This document shows, one piece after another, positions 16,165 to 25,389 of a stretch of 64,000 bases of DNA. A program made the translations under genes and the position numbers. The notes under the pieces were generated by a model that worked only from the letters and a program-made list of their open reading frames with translations, searched no databases and had not been told where the DNA came from. This DNA is from Mesorhizobium sp. SARCC-RB16n (GTDB taxonomy: Bacteria; Pseudomonadota; Alphaproteobacteria; Rhizobiales; Rhizobiaceae). Numbering within the stretch: position 1 is the stretch's first letter; every line of letters begins with the position of its first letter. The stretch covers positions 400,100 to 464,099 of the forward strand of contig NZ_ML703263.1 in NCBI RefSeq assembly GCF_008520305.1, read 5' to 3'.

Positions 16165-17039
16165 GCGCCGTTCAGACCGCCTCTCCGCCGCAAGAAGACG
16201 TGCGCCGGCGCAGTCCCATGGCGGAAGTCCTTTTCTCTCTGCTTCGCTCCCGAACCTTCCTCGTCGGTCTTGCCATCGTGCTGTTCTGGGTTGCCTGCGC
16301 GCTGTTCGGCGAACATTTCGCGCCCTACGATCCGCTCGCCGACGACATCATCAACGCGCTGGCGCCGCCTTCGCGTGAACACTGGTTCGGCACCGACCAG
16401 ATCGGCCGCGACGTGTTCTCGCGCGTCATCGTCGGCTCGCGCGATATCCTGACGGTCGCCCCGCTGGCGACCTTGCTGGCAACGGTCGCCGGCACCGCGC
16501 TCGGCCTGCTCACCGGCTATTTCCGCGGTATCGTCGACGATGTCGTCAGCCGCATCCTGGAAGCCTTCATGGCCATCCCCGTGGTCATCGTGGCGCTGCT
16601 CGCCATCGTCGCGCTCGGCACCTCCAAGACCACGGTCATCGTCGTCATCGGGCTGAGCTTCGCGCCGATCATCGCGCGCACCGTGCGCTCGGCCGTGCTG
16701 GCCGAACGTGAGCTCGATTACGTCGCGGCGGCACAGCTCAGGCACGAAAGTGCGCTGCATACGATGTTCGTCGAGATCCTGCCCAACATCATCCCGCCGA
16801 TCCTGGTCGAGACCACCGTGCGGCTGGGCTATGCCATCTTCGCCGTCGCCACGCTCTCCTTCATGGGCTTTGGCATCCAGCCGCCGTCACCCGACTGGGG
16901 GCTCTCGATCTCCAGCAATTACGGCATGATCGGCGGCGGCTTCTGGTGGACCGTGCTGTTCGACGCGCTTGCCATCGCTTCGCTGGTGATCGGCGTCAAC
17001 CTGGCCGCCGACGGCGTGCATGGGGCCTTCAATGACTGA
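16161..17039 (+). CDS. Peptide-type ABC transporter permease, OppC/DppC family
   Basis: A 292-residue inner-membrane protein starting at ATG 16161, overlapping the OppB stop as ATGA. It has the OppC N-terminal helix and PYDPLADD / HWFGTDQIGRDVFSR motif (about residues 54-93) that marks the second permease of dipeptide-type importers. The cytoplasmic loop for ATPase contact follows (YVAAAQLRHESALHTMFVEI). The open frame extends far upstream, but the overlap and motif position fix this start. It pairs with OppB to form the channel. Confidence 0.94.
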   Translation: MSAVQTASPPQEDVRRRSPMAEVLFSLLRSRTFLVGLAIVLFWVACALFGEHFAPYDPLADDIINALAPPSREHWFGTDQIGRDVFSRVIVGSRDILTVAPLATLLATVAGTALGLLTGYFRGIVDDVVSRILEAFMAIPVVIVALLAIVALGTSKTTVIVVIGLSFAPIIARTVRSAVLAERELDYVAAAQLRHESALHTMFVEILPNIIPPILVETTVRLGYAIFAVATLSFMGFGIQPPSPDWGLSISSNYGMIGGGFWWTVLFDALAIASLVIGVNLAADGVHGAFND

Positions 17040-19080
17040 ACCCGCAAAAGCAAAAAACGCGCTCGAGCTCAAGGACCTGTCGGTCGCCTACCGGGTCGCC
17101 GGCCGCAATCGCGCGGTGCTGCGCAACCTCAGCCTCACCATCGGCCAGGGCGAGGCCTACGGACTGGTCGGAGAATCCGGCTGCGGCAAGTCCACCGTGG
17201 CGCTCACCGTGGTGCGCTATCTCCCTCGCAACGGCTTGATATCGGGCGGCGCCATCTCGCTCGACGGCCAGGACGTCATGAAGCTCGACGCGGAGGCGCT
17301 GCGGCGCGCCAGGGCCGAAAGCGTCTCCATGGTCTATCAGGATCCGGGCAAGGCGCTGAACCCGTCGATCCGCATCGGCCGGCAATTGACCGAGATCTTC
17401 GAACTGGGCGGCATAACGGGCCAAGCAGCCACCGATCGCGCCGTCGCCATGCTCAACCGGGTGCGCATCTCCGATCCGCCAAGCGTCATGCAGCGCTATC
17501 CGCACCAGTTGTCGGGTGGCATGCAGCAGCGTGTGGCGATTGCCATGGCGCTGGCCAACGATCCCTCGATGCTGATCCTCGACGAGCCGACCACTGGGCT
17601 GGATGCGACGGTCGAAGCGGAAGTGCTCGACCTCATCGCGCAGCTCAGGCAGGAACTATCGGCCTCGATCCTGTTCATCAGCCACAACCTCGCCGTCGTC
17701 TCCAACATGTGCGACCGGGTCGGCGTGCTCTATGCCGGCATGCTGGTCGAGGAGGGACCGACGGAGGTTGTCTTCAACGATCCCCGCCACCCCTATACAG
17801 TGGCGCTGCTGCGCTGCCTGCCGCGCGGCGGCCAGCGCAAGGACCAGGGGCGGCTCGACACCATTCCGGGTTTCTTGCCCGGCATCGGCGCCACCATCAA
17901 GGGCTGCGCCTTCGCCGACCGCTGCGCGCTCGCCGACGATCGCTGCCGCACCGAATTGCCTCCGCTCTATGAGTTGAGCGACGAACGGGGAAAACGGCTG
18001 TCGCGCTGCTTCCATCACGACAAGGCGCAGGCCTTGCCGCGCGCCACGCCCGCCGACGTGGCGCCAGCACCAAAGCCGGCAGCAGTACCGGTGCTGCGGG
18101 TCGCCGGGCTGAACAAGACCTATGCCAGCCACGGCCACCCCTTGCGCGCCGTCAAGGATGTGTCGCTCGATCTCAGGCCCGGCGAGACGCTCGGGCTGGT
18201 CGGCGAATCGGGTTCGGGCAAGACCACTTTCGCCAGACTGCTGCTCGGCCTGGTGCCGCCGGACGCCGGCGGCACCATCGAACTCGAGGGCAAGGCGCTG
18301 GCGCCGAAGCTGGAGAACCGCGGCGACGACCAGGTCAAGGCGATGCAGATCGTCTTCCAGAACCCGGACTCCGCCCTCAACCGGTCGCATTCGATCCGCC
18401 ATCTGATCGGCCGCGCGCTGAAGCGGCTGGCGGGGCTTAGAGGTGCCGCCTTGGAGGCGCGTCTCAACGATCTCGTCCGCTCGGTGCGGCTCACCGACCG
18501 GCATCTGGCGGTCAAGCCGCGCCAGCTTTCGGGCGGACTGAAGCAGCGCGTCGCCATTGCGCGCGCCTTCGCCGGCGATCCGCGCATCGTCGTCTGCGAC
18601 GAGCCGACCTCGGCGCTCGACGTCTCCGTCCAAGCGGCGATCCTCAATTTGCTCGCCGACCTGCAGGCCAAGGAAGACGTCAGCTATATCTTCATCTCGC
18701 ATGACCTCGGCGTGGTGCGTTACCTCTCGGACAAGATCGCCGTGCTCTATCTCGGCCGCATCATGGAGATCGGCCCATCGGAAGAGGTCTTCTCCGGGCC
18801 GCACCATCCCTACACCGAAGCCCTTCTCTCGGCCGTTCCCAAGCTCGACCAGACCGAGACGGCGCGCATTCGGCTAGACGGTGAAATCCCCAGCGCCACC
18901 AACCCGCCCTCGGGCTGCGTCTTCCACACGCGCTGCCCGCGCAAGATCGGCCCGATCTGCGAGCAGCAGGAGCCGCCATTGGCCGAGGCGCAGCCAGGAC
19001 ACTCGATCCGCTGCCATATTCCCTATGCGGAACTGAGGCGGCTGCAGAAACCGGCGGCGGCCGCAACCGTGCCGGCGTAG
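17032..19080 (+). CDS. Peptide-type ABC transporter ATPase, DppD-DppF fusion
   Basis: A 682-residue protein holding two complete ABC domains: Walker A GESGCGKST near residue 47 and GESGSGKTT near 390, each followed by LSGG-type signatures (LSGGMQQR, LSGGLKQR) and Walker B with DEPT. Each domain ends in the oligopeptide-transporter C-terminal cysteine region (GCAFADRC.., GCVFHTRC..), which in DppD/DppF can bind an iron-sulfur cluster. It powers the OppBC-type channel. ATG 17032 overlaps the permease stop by 8 bases. Its 3' end faces the convergent LysR gene, 13 bases away. Confidence 0.95.
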   Translation: MTEPAKAKNALELKDLSVAYRVAGRNRAVLRNLSLTIGQGEAYGLVGESGCGKSTVALTVVRYLPRNGLISGGAISLDGQDVMKLDAEALRRARAESVSMVYQDPGKALNPSIRIGRQLTEIFELGGITGQAATDRAVAMLNRVRISDPPSVMQRYPHQLSGGMQQRVAIAMALANDPSMLILDEPTTGLDATVEAEVLDLIAQLRQELSASILFISHNLAVVSNMCDRVGVLYAGMLVEEGPTEVVFNDPRHPYTVALLRCLPRGGQRKDQGRLDTIPGFLPGIGATIKGCAFADRCALADDRCRTELPPLYELSDERGKRLSRCFHHDKAQALPRATPADVAPAPKPAAVPVLRVAGLNKTYASHGHPLRAVKDVSLDLRPGETLGLVGESGSGKTTFARLLLGLVPPDAGGTIELEGKALAPKLENRGDDQVKAMQIVFQNPDSALNRSHSIRHLIGRALKRLAGLRGAALEARLNDLVRSVRLTDRHLAVKPRQLSGGLKQRVAIARAFAGDPRIVVCDEPTSALDVSVQAAILNLLADLQAKEDVSYIFISHDLGVVRYLSDKIAVLYLGRIMEIGPSEEVFSGPHHPYTEALLSAVPKLDQTETARIRLDGEIPSATNPPSGCVFHTRCPRKIGPICEQQEPPLAEAQPGHSIRCHIPYAELRRLQKPAAAATVPA

Positions 19081-19093
19081 CGGCCCCTATCCG

Positions 19094-19996
19094 TCACGCC
19101 TTACCGGCCATGCCGAACGAGCGGTCGCCTTCGGCAAAGCCCCGATCACCGGTCCATTCTTTTGCCAGCATCCGCAATCCCGTCAACGCGACGTCGAGCG
19201 TGTCGGACGAGACTGGATTGCTGGGATAGGCGAGATAGATAGGCCGCTGGAACACAGGTGTATCCTTGATGCGCCGCATTTCGCCCCGTTCGATGTAGCC
19301 GCTGACGGCACTGAGCGGCAGGTAAGCCGCGGCCTTTTGCGACAGCACATGCTGCAGGCCGATGAAGACCAGGCCGGCCGAGATTGCCGGCTGCACCATT
19401 CCAGCGAAGGCACGATCGTGCTCGATACGGAATTCGAGCCCCCAATCCATCAGGATGTAGTTTTCGGTCCACGGCTCCGTCTGCGCGGCATGCTGGACAA
19501 GCACGACCCGATCGACGGCCAGCGTCTCGTAGACGATGCCGGGATGCGGCCGCGGTAGATAGAGAACACAGATGTCGAGCAGCCCTTCGGCCAGTTGGTC
19601 TATCGCCAGGTCGGGAAAACTGCCTTCGAGCCGCAACGCCACGTTCGGCCGCCGGGTCCTCATCCACGCGATCCATGGCGAGGTGACGCGGTCCCAGAGA
19701 TAGGCGGGCGCGGTGAAGCGCAATAGCGTCTCATAGCCATCGGGAACGGCAATGTCCTGCCTGGATTGCTCCCAGGTGCGGGTGATGGAGGAGGCGTGCG
19801 GGAGGAACTGCCGGCCGGCCGGCGTGAGGGTGACACCGTCGCGGTCACGGACAAAGAGCCGGCGCCCCAACTGCTCCTCCAATCCCCTTATCCGCGCACT
19901 GACGGTGGATTGTGCGAGATTGAGCCGGTTGGCGGCGACAGTGAAGCTGCCATGTTCGGCGACTTCGAGGAAGCTGCGCAGGTTTTCGGTATCCAT
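19094..19996 (-). CDS. LysR-family regulator between the ABC operon and the second binding protein
   Basis: A 300-residue LysR protein (start ATG 19994-19996 with AGGAG 7 bases upstream). The winged helix is MDTENLRSFLEVAEHGSFTV..LNLAQSTVSARIRGLEEQLG, and an effector domain follows. The open frame continues upstream only as antisense to the binding-protein gene. It is divergent from that gene (117 bases between starts) and convergent with the ATPase gene, which makes it the likely regulator of the second binding protein and perhaps of the whole importer. The effector is unknown. Confidence 0.9.
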   Translation of the reverse strand: MDTENLRSFLEVAEHGSFTVAANRLNLAQSTVSARIRGLEEQLGRRLFVRDRDGVTLTPAGRQFLPHASSITRTWEQSRQDIAVPDGYETLLRFTAPAYLWDRVTSPWIAWMRTRRPNVALRLEGSFPDLAIDQLAEGLLDICVLYLPRPHPGIVYETLAVDRVVLVQHAAQTEPWTENYILMDWGLEFRIEHDRAFAGMVQPAISAGLVFIGLQHVLSQKAAAYLPLSAVSGYIERGEMRRIKDTPVFQRPIYLAYPSNPVSSDTLDVALTGLRMLAKEWTGDRGFAEGDRSFGMAGKA

Positions 19997-20113
19997 GCCA
20001 TCACTCCTCACATCGAAAATTTCGATGGACCCCATCAAAAAATATCGCTTTCCGGTCGCGGTCAACAATGACCTAAATGGCCGATCCCCCAAGGGCAAGC
20101 GAGGAATGCAGCC

Positions 20114-21769
20114 ATGCCAAGGCATTTCATGACGATTGACGCCGCCCGCAAAAGCCTGACCGCAATCGAAAATTCCGCTGTCGACGAATTGCTGGCCGGC
20201 AGACTCGACCGGCGTGATTTCCTGCGCCACGGCAGCGTGCTTGGCCTGTCGCTGCCGTTGCTTGGCGGCATTTTGGGAGCAGCCGGGTTTGGTACGCAGA
20301 AGGCCCGCGCCGAGGGCAAGCCGGGCGGTACCGTGCGCGCAGGTGTCGCCACTCCCGGCGGCGCCATCGACCCCGTCACCTTCTATGACAGCGGCAGCTA
20401 TCAACTGGTTTTCCAGACCGCCGAATTCCTCTGCATCACCCAACCGGATCTGACCCTGAAACCGGTGCTCGCGGAAAGCTGGTCGCCCAACGAAGACGGC
20501 AGCGTGTGGACCTTCAAGCTGCGCAAGGGCGTGAAATTCCATAATGGCGAGGACTTCAAGGCCGACGATGTCGTGGCGACCTTCGACCGGTTGGCCGACC
20601 CGAAGGGCGCCTCCAACGCGCTGTCGGTGTTCAAGGGCCTGCTGTCGAAAGGCGGCACTCAGAAGGTCGACGAACACACCGTCGCCTTCCATCTCGATGC
20701 GCCGAACGGCAGCTTTCCCTATTCGGTGTCGATCGACAATTACAACGCCGTCATCCTGCCGGCGAGCTACAAGGGCGACTACGAAAAGACCTTTGAGGGC
20801 ACCGGCCCATTCCGGATGGAGACCTACACGCCCAAGGTCGGCGCAACCTTCGTGCGCAATCCCGACTATTGGGGCGAGAAGGCATTGCCCGACCGGCTCG
20901 AATTCAAATTCTACGGCGACGTGCAGCCGCGCATCCTGGCGCTGCAGGCCGGCGAGGTCGACATTCTCGACGCGGTCCCCCTCGATGTCAGCCAGGTGGT
21001 GCTGAACAGCCCCGACATCACGGTGCTGCGTGTCGCCTCGACCGCGCATCGCCAGTTGCACATGCGCTGCGACATGGCGCCGTTCACCGACAAGCGCGTA
21101 CGCCAGGCGCTGGCGCTCAGCATCGATCGTTCCAAGCTGGTCGACGGCCTGTGCCGGGGCATGGCGGCAACCGGCAATGACAGCCCGTTCGCGCCGGCCT
21201 TCCCCGCCACCGACAAGTCGGTGCCGCAGCGCACCCAGGATATCGCCAAGGCCAAGCAGCTCATGGAAGCGGCTGGCCTCGCCAACGGCTTCGACATCAC
21301 GCTGACGACGCTGCGCTATTCCGACATTCCCGGATACGCGCAGCTGTTCCAGAATTTCGCCAAGGCGATCGGCGCCCGCATCTCGCTCAACATCGAGGAC
21401 CAGGACAAATATTACGGCAAGGCGGTGTTCGGCCAATCGGACTGGCTGGACAGCCCGCTCGGCATCACCGACTACGCGCATCGCAGCGTGCCGAATGTCT
21501 TTCTCAAGAGCCCGCTGGTCAGCGACGGCCCGTGGAACGCGGCGCATTTCAAGAGCCCTGCCTATGACGGCATGGTCGCCAACTATCTCAAGGCGCTCGA
21601 CATCGGCGCGCAGCGCGCGGCCGCCTCCGATATCCAGAAACTGCTGCTGGACGAGACACCCGTGATCTTCAGCTACTTCCCCGATCTCCTGGTGCCGGTG
21701 CGCAAGAATGTCAGCGGCCTGCCGCCGATCGCCGCCGGGCTGCTGCTCGATCGGGTGTCGCTGGCATAG
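20114..21769 (+). CDS. Second ABC substrate-binding protein, peptide family, paralogue of 13474-15138
   Basis: A 551-residue protein closely similar along its length to the binding protein at 13474-15138: both share RRDF..HGS.LGLSLPLLGGI, the LAESW-WTFKLRKGVKFH block, SYKGDYEK and DETPVIF near the end. It also has a twin-arginine-type leader. It probably feeds the same OppBCDF-type complex with a different substrate, as no second permease set is present. ATG 20114 has GAGGA 8 bases upstream; ATG 20129 is a possible alternative. It is divergent from the LysR gene. Confidence 0.92.
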   Translation: MPRHFMTIDAARKSLTAIENSAVDELLAGRLDRRDFLRHGSVLGLSLPLLGGILGAAGFGTQKARAEGKPGGTVRAGVATPGGAIDPVTFYDSGSYQLVFQTAEFLCITQPDLTLKPVLAESWSPNEDGSVWTFKLRKGVKFHNGEDFKADDVVATFDRLADPKGASNALSVFKGLLSKGGTQKVDEHTVAFHLDAPNGSFPYSVSIDNYNAVILPASYKGDYEKTFEGTGPFRMETYTPKVGATFVRNPDYWGEKALPDRLEFKFYGDVQPRILALQAGEVDILDAVPLDVSQVVLNSPDITVLRVASTAHRQLHMRCDMAPFTDKRVRQALALSIDRSKLVDGLCRGMAATGNDSPFAPAFPATDKSVPQRTQDIAKAKQLMEAAGLANGFDITLTTLRYSDIPGYAQLFQNFAKAIGARISLNIEDQDKYYGKAVFGQSDWLDSPLGITDYAHRSVPNVFLKSPLVSDGPWNAAHFKSPAYDGMVANYLKALDIGAQRAAASDIQKLLLDETPVIFSYFPDLLVPVRKNVSGLPPIAAGLLLDRVSLA

Positions 21770-21957
21770 GCTGCAAAGATCATGCTCGAACAGGCAGAGG
21801 CCAGATCGGACCGCTCCGTGTTTCGGGCGGTGAGGCTATCCGGCAGCAGGGCCGCGACGAACGATGGGGGGCCATCGTTCCAGCGGTTCGACACCGGCAA
21901 CGCTCGCCGCCCGGAAGCCCTCGCCGGCCATCGGCCCAGCCTCATATCGCCCTAGCC

Positions 21958-22842
21958 ATGCGCCCTCGTCCGGCCCCGACAGACAAGAAACGGGAGACTA
22001 CCATTCGCAAGCCTCATCTGCGCGGTCGCGGACCGCATTTCCCCTTGCTCGACACTATCGTGCAGTACGAGTTCGAGCCCGGCTATGTCGCCTTCACCAT
22101 GCCGTCACTGAAACGGCTGCGGGTCCAGGTCGGCTCGATGACCGTTGCCGACACCACCAGGGCACTGGTTTTGTACGAATCCGACCATCTGCCGGTCTAC
22201 TATTTCCCGATCGAGGACGTGCGCGAGGAATTCCTGCTGCCCTCAAAGACGACCACGGAAGACCCATACAAGGGCGTCGCCACGTACTATTCGCTCAATA
22301 CAGGCATCACCCTGGTCGAGGATGGTGCATGGCGCTACCTCGATCCCGTCAAAGGTTGCCCGCCGATCTCAGGCTACATGTCGTTCGTGTGGAGCAAGAT
22401 GGGCCACTGGTTCGAGGAGGACGAGGAGATCTTCGTTCACGCCCGCGATCCATTCCGCCGCGTCGACTGCCTGCCCTCCTCACGACGTGTACAGGTCATC
22501 CTCGACGGCGAGCAGGTCGCCGATTCACGGCGCGGCGTATTCCTGTTCGAGACCGGGCATCCGGTGCGTCATTATCTGCCCATTTCGGACACGCGGCTCG
22601 ATATGTTTGCGGCCAGCCGCTACATTTCGCGCTGCCCCTACAAGGGCATTTCCAACTATTATCACGTGACGACCGCCAAGAAGCGCCATGAGAACATGGT
22701 CTGGTATTATCCGGAGCCGGTCCATGAAGCAGAACGCATCAAGGGGCTGGTCTGCTTCCACCACGAACTGGTCGACAAGATCCTGGTCGACGGCGTCGAA
22801 ATCCCGAAGGAGGCCACGGCGGCGTCAGACGGGTATTTCTGA
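21958..22842 (+). CDS. Tandem DUF427 protein
   Basis: A 294-residue protein with two copies of the DUF427 fold. The first has YESDHLPVYYFPIEDV..DPYKGVATYYS (about residues 73-112) and the second FETGHPVRHYLPISDT..CPYKGISNYYHV (about 195-235). There is no signal peptide or membrane segment. DUF427 proteins are common in actinobacteria and rhizobia but have no established activity. It lies 188 bases after the second binding-protein gene on the same strand. I cannot say whether it belongs to that unit. Confidence 0.85.
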   Translation: MRPRPAPTDKKRETTIRKPHLRGRGPHFPLLDTIVQYEFEPGYVAFTMPSLKRLRVQVGSMTVADTTRALVLYESDHLPVYYFPIEDVREEFLLPSKTTTEDPYKGVATYYSLNTGITLVEDGAWRYLDPVKGCPPISGYMSFVWSKMGHWFEEDEEIFVHARDPFRRVDCLPSSRRVQVILDGEQVADSRRGVFLFETGHPVRHYLPISDTRLDMFAASRYISRCPYKGISNYYHVTTAKKRHENMVWYYPEPVHEAERIKGLVCFHHELVDKILVDGVEIPKEATAASDGYF

Positions 22843-22930
22843 GCGACGGCGAACAACTTCGCCTGCAGTCTGAAATTCCGCCGCGCTCGTGGCGTTAGTC
22901 GTTGCGCGGCATGAACGTTGGTATATATAA

Positions 22931-22945
22931 TTTCATCCTATGAAA
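22931..22945. promoter_or_regulatory. Palindrome TTTCAT-CCT-ATGAAA upstream of the betaine/TMAO importer
   Basis: A perfect 6-bp inverted repeat with a 3-base centre directly follows an A/T-rich TATATATAA stretch (22922-22930). It is the only structured element I see in the 422-base gap 22843-23264, which has no gene I can support. It belongs to the TTTCA...TGAAA group of elements found before most methylated-amine genes, but with a 5-base rather than 6-base spacer. It is 320 bases from the tmoX start. Confidence 0.5.
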
Positions 22946-23264
22946 CGGCGCTGGCGGGACGGGGCTTGCCGGGCCTATAGCCGAAAGCATGGGATCTTGA
23001 TGGCTCGCACCTTGCAGGGCGCCGAAGGACTGGCATTTGATCCGCGGATGATCGCTATCGCGGCGATCCACCGGCCATGAGACTGGCCGCCTCGGCAGCA
23101 TCCGTCCGTCATCATCGAAATCGAGTATCATCGCGCCTGCGCCGGCCTTGCCGGCGACATGGCGACAATGGCCTTGCGCAACAGCCAGTCTTTCCAACAC
23201 AATCAAGAAAAGACGCAAGAAGGGAACGACCGATAACCGTCACAGCTTGAAGGAGAACCAAGCA

Positions 23265-24239
23265 ATGCCATTTCGCAGTGTGATTTCGAAATTCTCAATG
23301 GGAGCTTTTGTATTTGCCGCGGCAAGTGTCCTGACGCCAACAGCGCAGGCAGCGGCACCGGAATCCAACGACCCGATCAAGATCGCGCTGTTCGACTGGA
23401 CCAGCGTCAATCTCAACGCCAAGATCCTCGGCGGCATCCTGGCAAAGCTCGGCTATACCGTCGAATATCCGACCGCGGACTACCTCTCCAGCCTGACCAC
23501 CGGCCTCACGAACGGCGATCTCGACGTCGGCCTGGAGTTCTGGGACACGACGGCGGGCGAAGCCATGAAAGCATCGGATGCGACGGGCCAGACCGAACGG
23601 CTCGGCAAGCTCGGCCCGAAGGCCAAGGAAGAGTGGTGGTTTCCCGAATATATGAAGGAAAAGTGCCCGACCTTGCCGGACTGGCACGCGATGCTCGACG
23701 CCACCTGCGCGGCATCGTTCTCGACCGCCGAGACGGCGCCGAAGGGACGTTATCTCGGTGGCCCGGTGACCTGGGAAGGGTTTGACGACGAACGCGTCGC
23801 GGCCCTGAAACTGCCTTTCACGGTCATCCATGCCGGCACAGATGCGGCGATGTTCGCCGAACTCGATTCAGCCTATCAGCGCAAGGCGCCGATCATGCTG
23901 TGGATCTACTCGCCGCATTGGGCGCCTGCAAAATACAAGGGCGAATGGGTGCAATTCCCCGAATACACGCCTGAGTGCTACAACGACCCGAAATGGGGCG
24001 TGAACCCGGACGCCAAATACGACTGCGGCAAGCCGCATGGCGAGATCTGGAAATACTCCTGGAACGGCATGAAGGACAAATGGCCGGTCGCCTACAAGGT
24101 GGCCAAGGCCTACACGATCGACACCGACGAGTTGAACAAGATGAGCGGTGAGATCGACCTCGACGGCAAGACACCGGAAGACGTCGCCGCCGCCTGGATC
24201 GCCGCGCACGAGGCCGACTGGAAAGCCTGGGCGAAGTGA
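23265..24239 (+). CDS. tmoX: Betaine/TMAO-type ABC substrate-binding protein (TmoX/ProX family)
   Basis: A 324-residue periplasmic protein with a signal peptide ending at AQAAA (about residue 27) and an OpuAC-type fold. The many Trp and Tyr residues (FDWTS, LEFWD, EEWWFPEY, DWHAM) are what an aromatic cage for a quaternary amine or N-oxide needs. The order LPDW..CAA.F.T...KGR.L.GP..W parallels the TMAO-binding TmoX of marine rhodobacters as I recall it. The start is ATG 23265 with AGGAG 9 bases upstream. It is followed by a palindromic hairpin, the ATPase and the permease. Its position beside tmm supports TMAO or a methylated amine; choline or glycine betaine remain possible. Confidence 0.78.
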   Translation: MPFRSVISKFSMGAFVFAAASVLTPTAQAAAPESNDPIKIALFDWTSVNLNAKILGGILAKLGYTVEYPTADYLSSLTTGLTNGDLDVGLEFWDTTAGEAMKASDATGQTERLGKLGPKAKEEWWFPEYMKEKCPTLPDWHAMLDATCAASFSTAETAPKGRYLGGPVTWEGFDDERVAALKLPFTVIHAGTDAAMFAELDSAYQRKAPIMLWIYSPHWAPAKYKGEWVQFPEYTPECYNDPKWGVNPDAKYDCGKPHGEIWKYSWNGMKDKWPVAYKVAKAYTIDTDELNKMSGEIDLDGKTPEDVAAAWIAAHEADWKAWAK

Positions 24240-24262
24240 TCGCTCCGACTGGAAAAGGGAGG

Positions 24263-24282
24263 CCCGGCTGGTACCAGCCGGG
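24263..24282 (+). other. Intercistronic hairpin between tmoX and tmoV
   Basis: A 20-bp perfect palindrome (CCCGGCTGGT then its complement) lies in the 76-base gap between the binding-protein and ATPase genes. No T run follows. It fits partial termination or mRNA protection that keeps binding-protein levels above those of the membrane components. Confidence 0.6.
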
Positions 24283-24315
24283 TCTCAATTCCTGGTATTC
24301 CAGAAGGACGACTGA

Positions 24316-25389
24316 ATGACGGAAACTATGGAACAGGCATCGAATGCGATGGGAAAAGATCCCCGTCCGATAAAACTTGCCTGCCGCAATGTCTGGAAAC
24401 TGTTTGGGGCAAACGCCGCCAATTTCATCCGCGAGCGCGACGGCAAGGCCAGCACGGCCGACATAGCCGCGGCCGGGCTGGTCGGCGCGGTGCGCGCCGT
24501 CGATCTGGAGATCCGGCAGGGCGAGATCTTTATCATCATGGGCCTGTCAGGATCCGGCAAGTCGACGCTGGTGCGCTGCATGTCGCGGCTGGTCGAACCG
24601 ACACATGGCAAGGTGGAATTCGAAGGCAAGGACCTGCTCAAGATTTCCGATGCCGCGCTGATAGAACTCAGGCGCCACCGCATGGGCATGGTGTTCCAGA
24701 ACTTTGCCCTGCTGCCGCATCTCAACGTGCTCGATAACATCGCCTTCCCGCTCAGCATCCAGGGCCAGGATCGTTCGACACGTGAGGCGCGCGCCCGGGA
24801 AGTCATCGAACTCGTCGGCCTGCGTGGGCGCGAGCATTTCTATCCGCGCGAATTGTCCGGCGGCCAGCAGCAGCGTGTCGGCATCGCACGCAGTCTCGCC
24901 ACCAAGCCGGAGATCTGGTTCCTCGACGAGCCGTTCTCTGCGTTGGACCCATTGATCCGTCGCGAAATGCAGGACGAGCTGATGCGGCTGCAGACCATGC
25001 TGCACAAGACCATCGTCTTCATCACCCATGATTTCGACGAGGCGATAAGGCTCGCCGACCGCATCGCCATCATGAAGGACGGCGAGGTCATCCAGATCGG
25101 CACGCCGGAGCAACTCGTAGTCAATCCCGCGACCGACTATGTCGCCGAGTTCACCCGCGATGTCGACCGCGCCAAGGTGATTTCGGCGCGCAGCCTGATG
25201 CGCGCCTGCGACGGCGCCGAGCACGGCGGCACGGTGGCGCCGGAAGCCAAGATTGCGAGTTTCTCGGCCAGCATCGTTTCAGCCGGCAAGCCGTTTGCGG
25301 TGATCAACGGCACCGGCAAGCCGATCGGCGAAGTGACGCCGCAAGCGGTGATCGATCTGCTGGCCGGCATCGAACGAGCCGGCGCATGA
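24316..25389 (+). CDS. tmoV: Betaine/TMAO-type ABC transporter ATPase (ProV/TmoV family)
   Basis: A 357-residue ATPase with the ProV-specific N-terminal extension (CRNVWKLFGANAANFI), Walker A GLSGSGKST (about 76-84), the QNFALLPH Q-loop, signature LSGGQQQRVGIARSLA and Walker B IWFLDEPFSALDP. The C-terminal 90 residues are a weak CBS-like regulatory region. It overlaps the permease by ATGA. With the neighbours it forms a quaternary-amine importer; the assignment to TMAO rests on context. Confidence 0.85.
   Translation: MTETMEQASNAMGKDPRPIKLACRNVWKLFGANAANFIRERDGKASTADIAAAGLVGAVRAVDLEIRQGEIFIIMGLSGSGKSTLVRCMSRLVEPTHGKVEFEGKDLLKISDAALIELRRHRMGMVFQNFALLPHLNVLDNIAFPLSIQGQDRSTREARAREVIELVGLRGREHFYPRELSGGQQQRVGIARSLATKPEIWFLDEPFSALDPLIRREMQDELMRLQTMLHKTIVFITHDFDEAIRLADRIAIMKDGEVIQIGTPEQLVVNPATDYVAEFTRDVDRAKVISARSLMRACDGAEHGGTVAPEAKIASFSASIVSAGKPFAVINGTGKPIGEVTPQAVIDLLAGIERAGA

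Noticed and set aside
19997-21547. N-terminal extension of the LysR frame through the second binding-protein gene
   Set aside because: LysR homology starts exactly at the ATG at 19996 with its own ribosome-binding site; the extension is antisense to a real gene.
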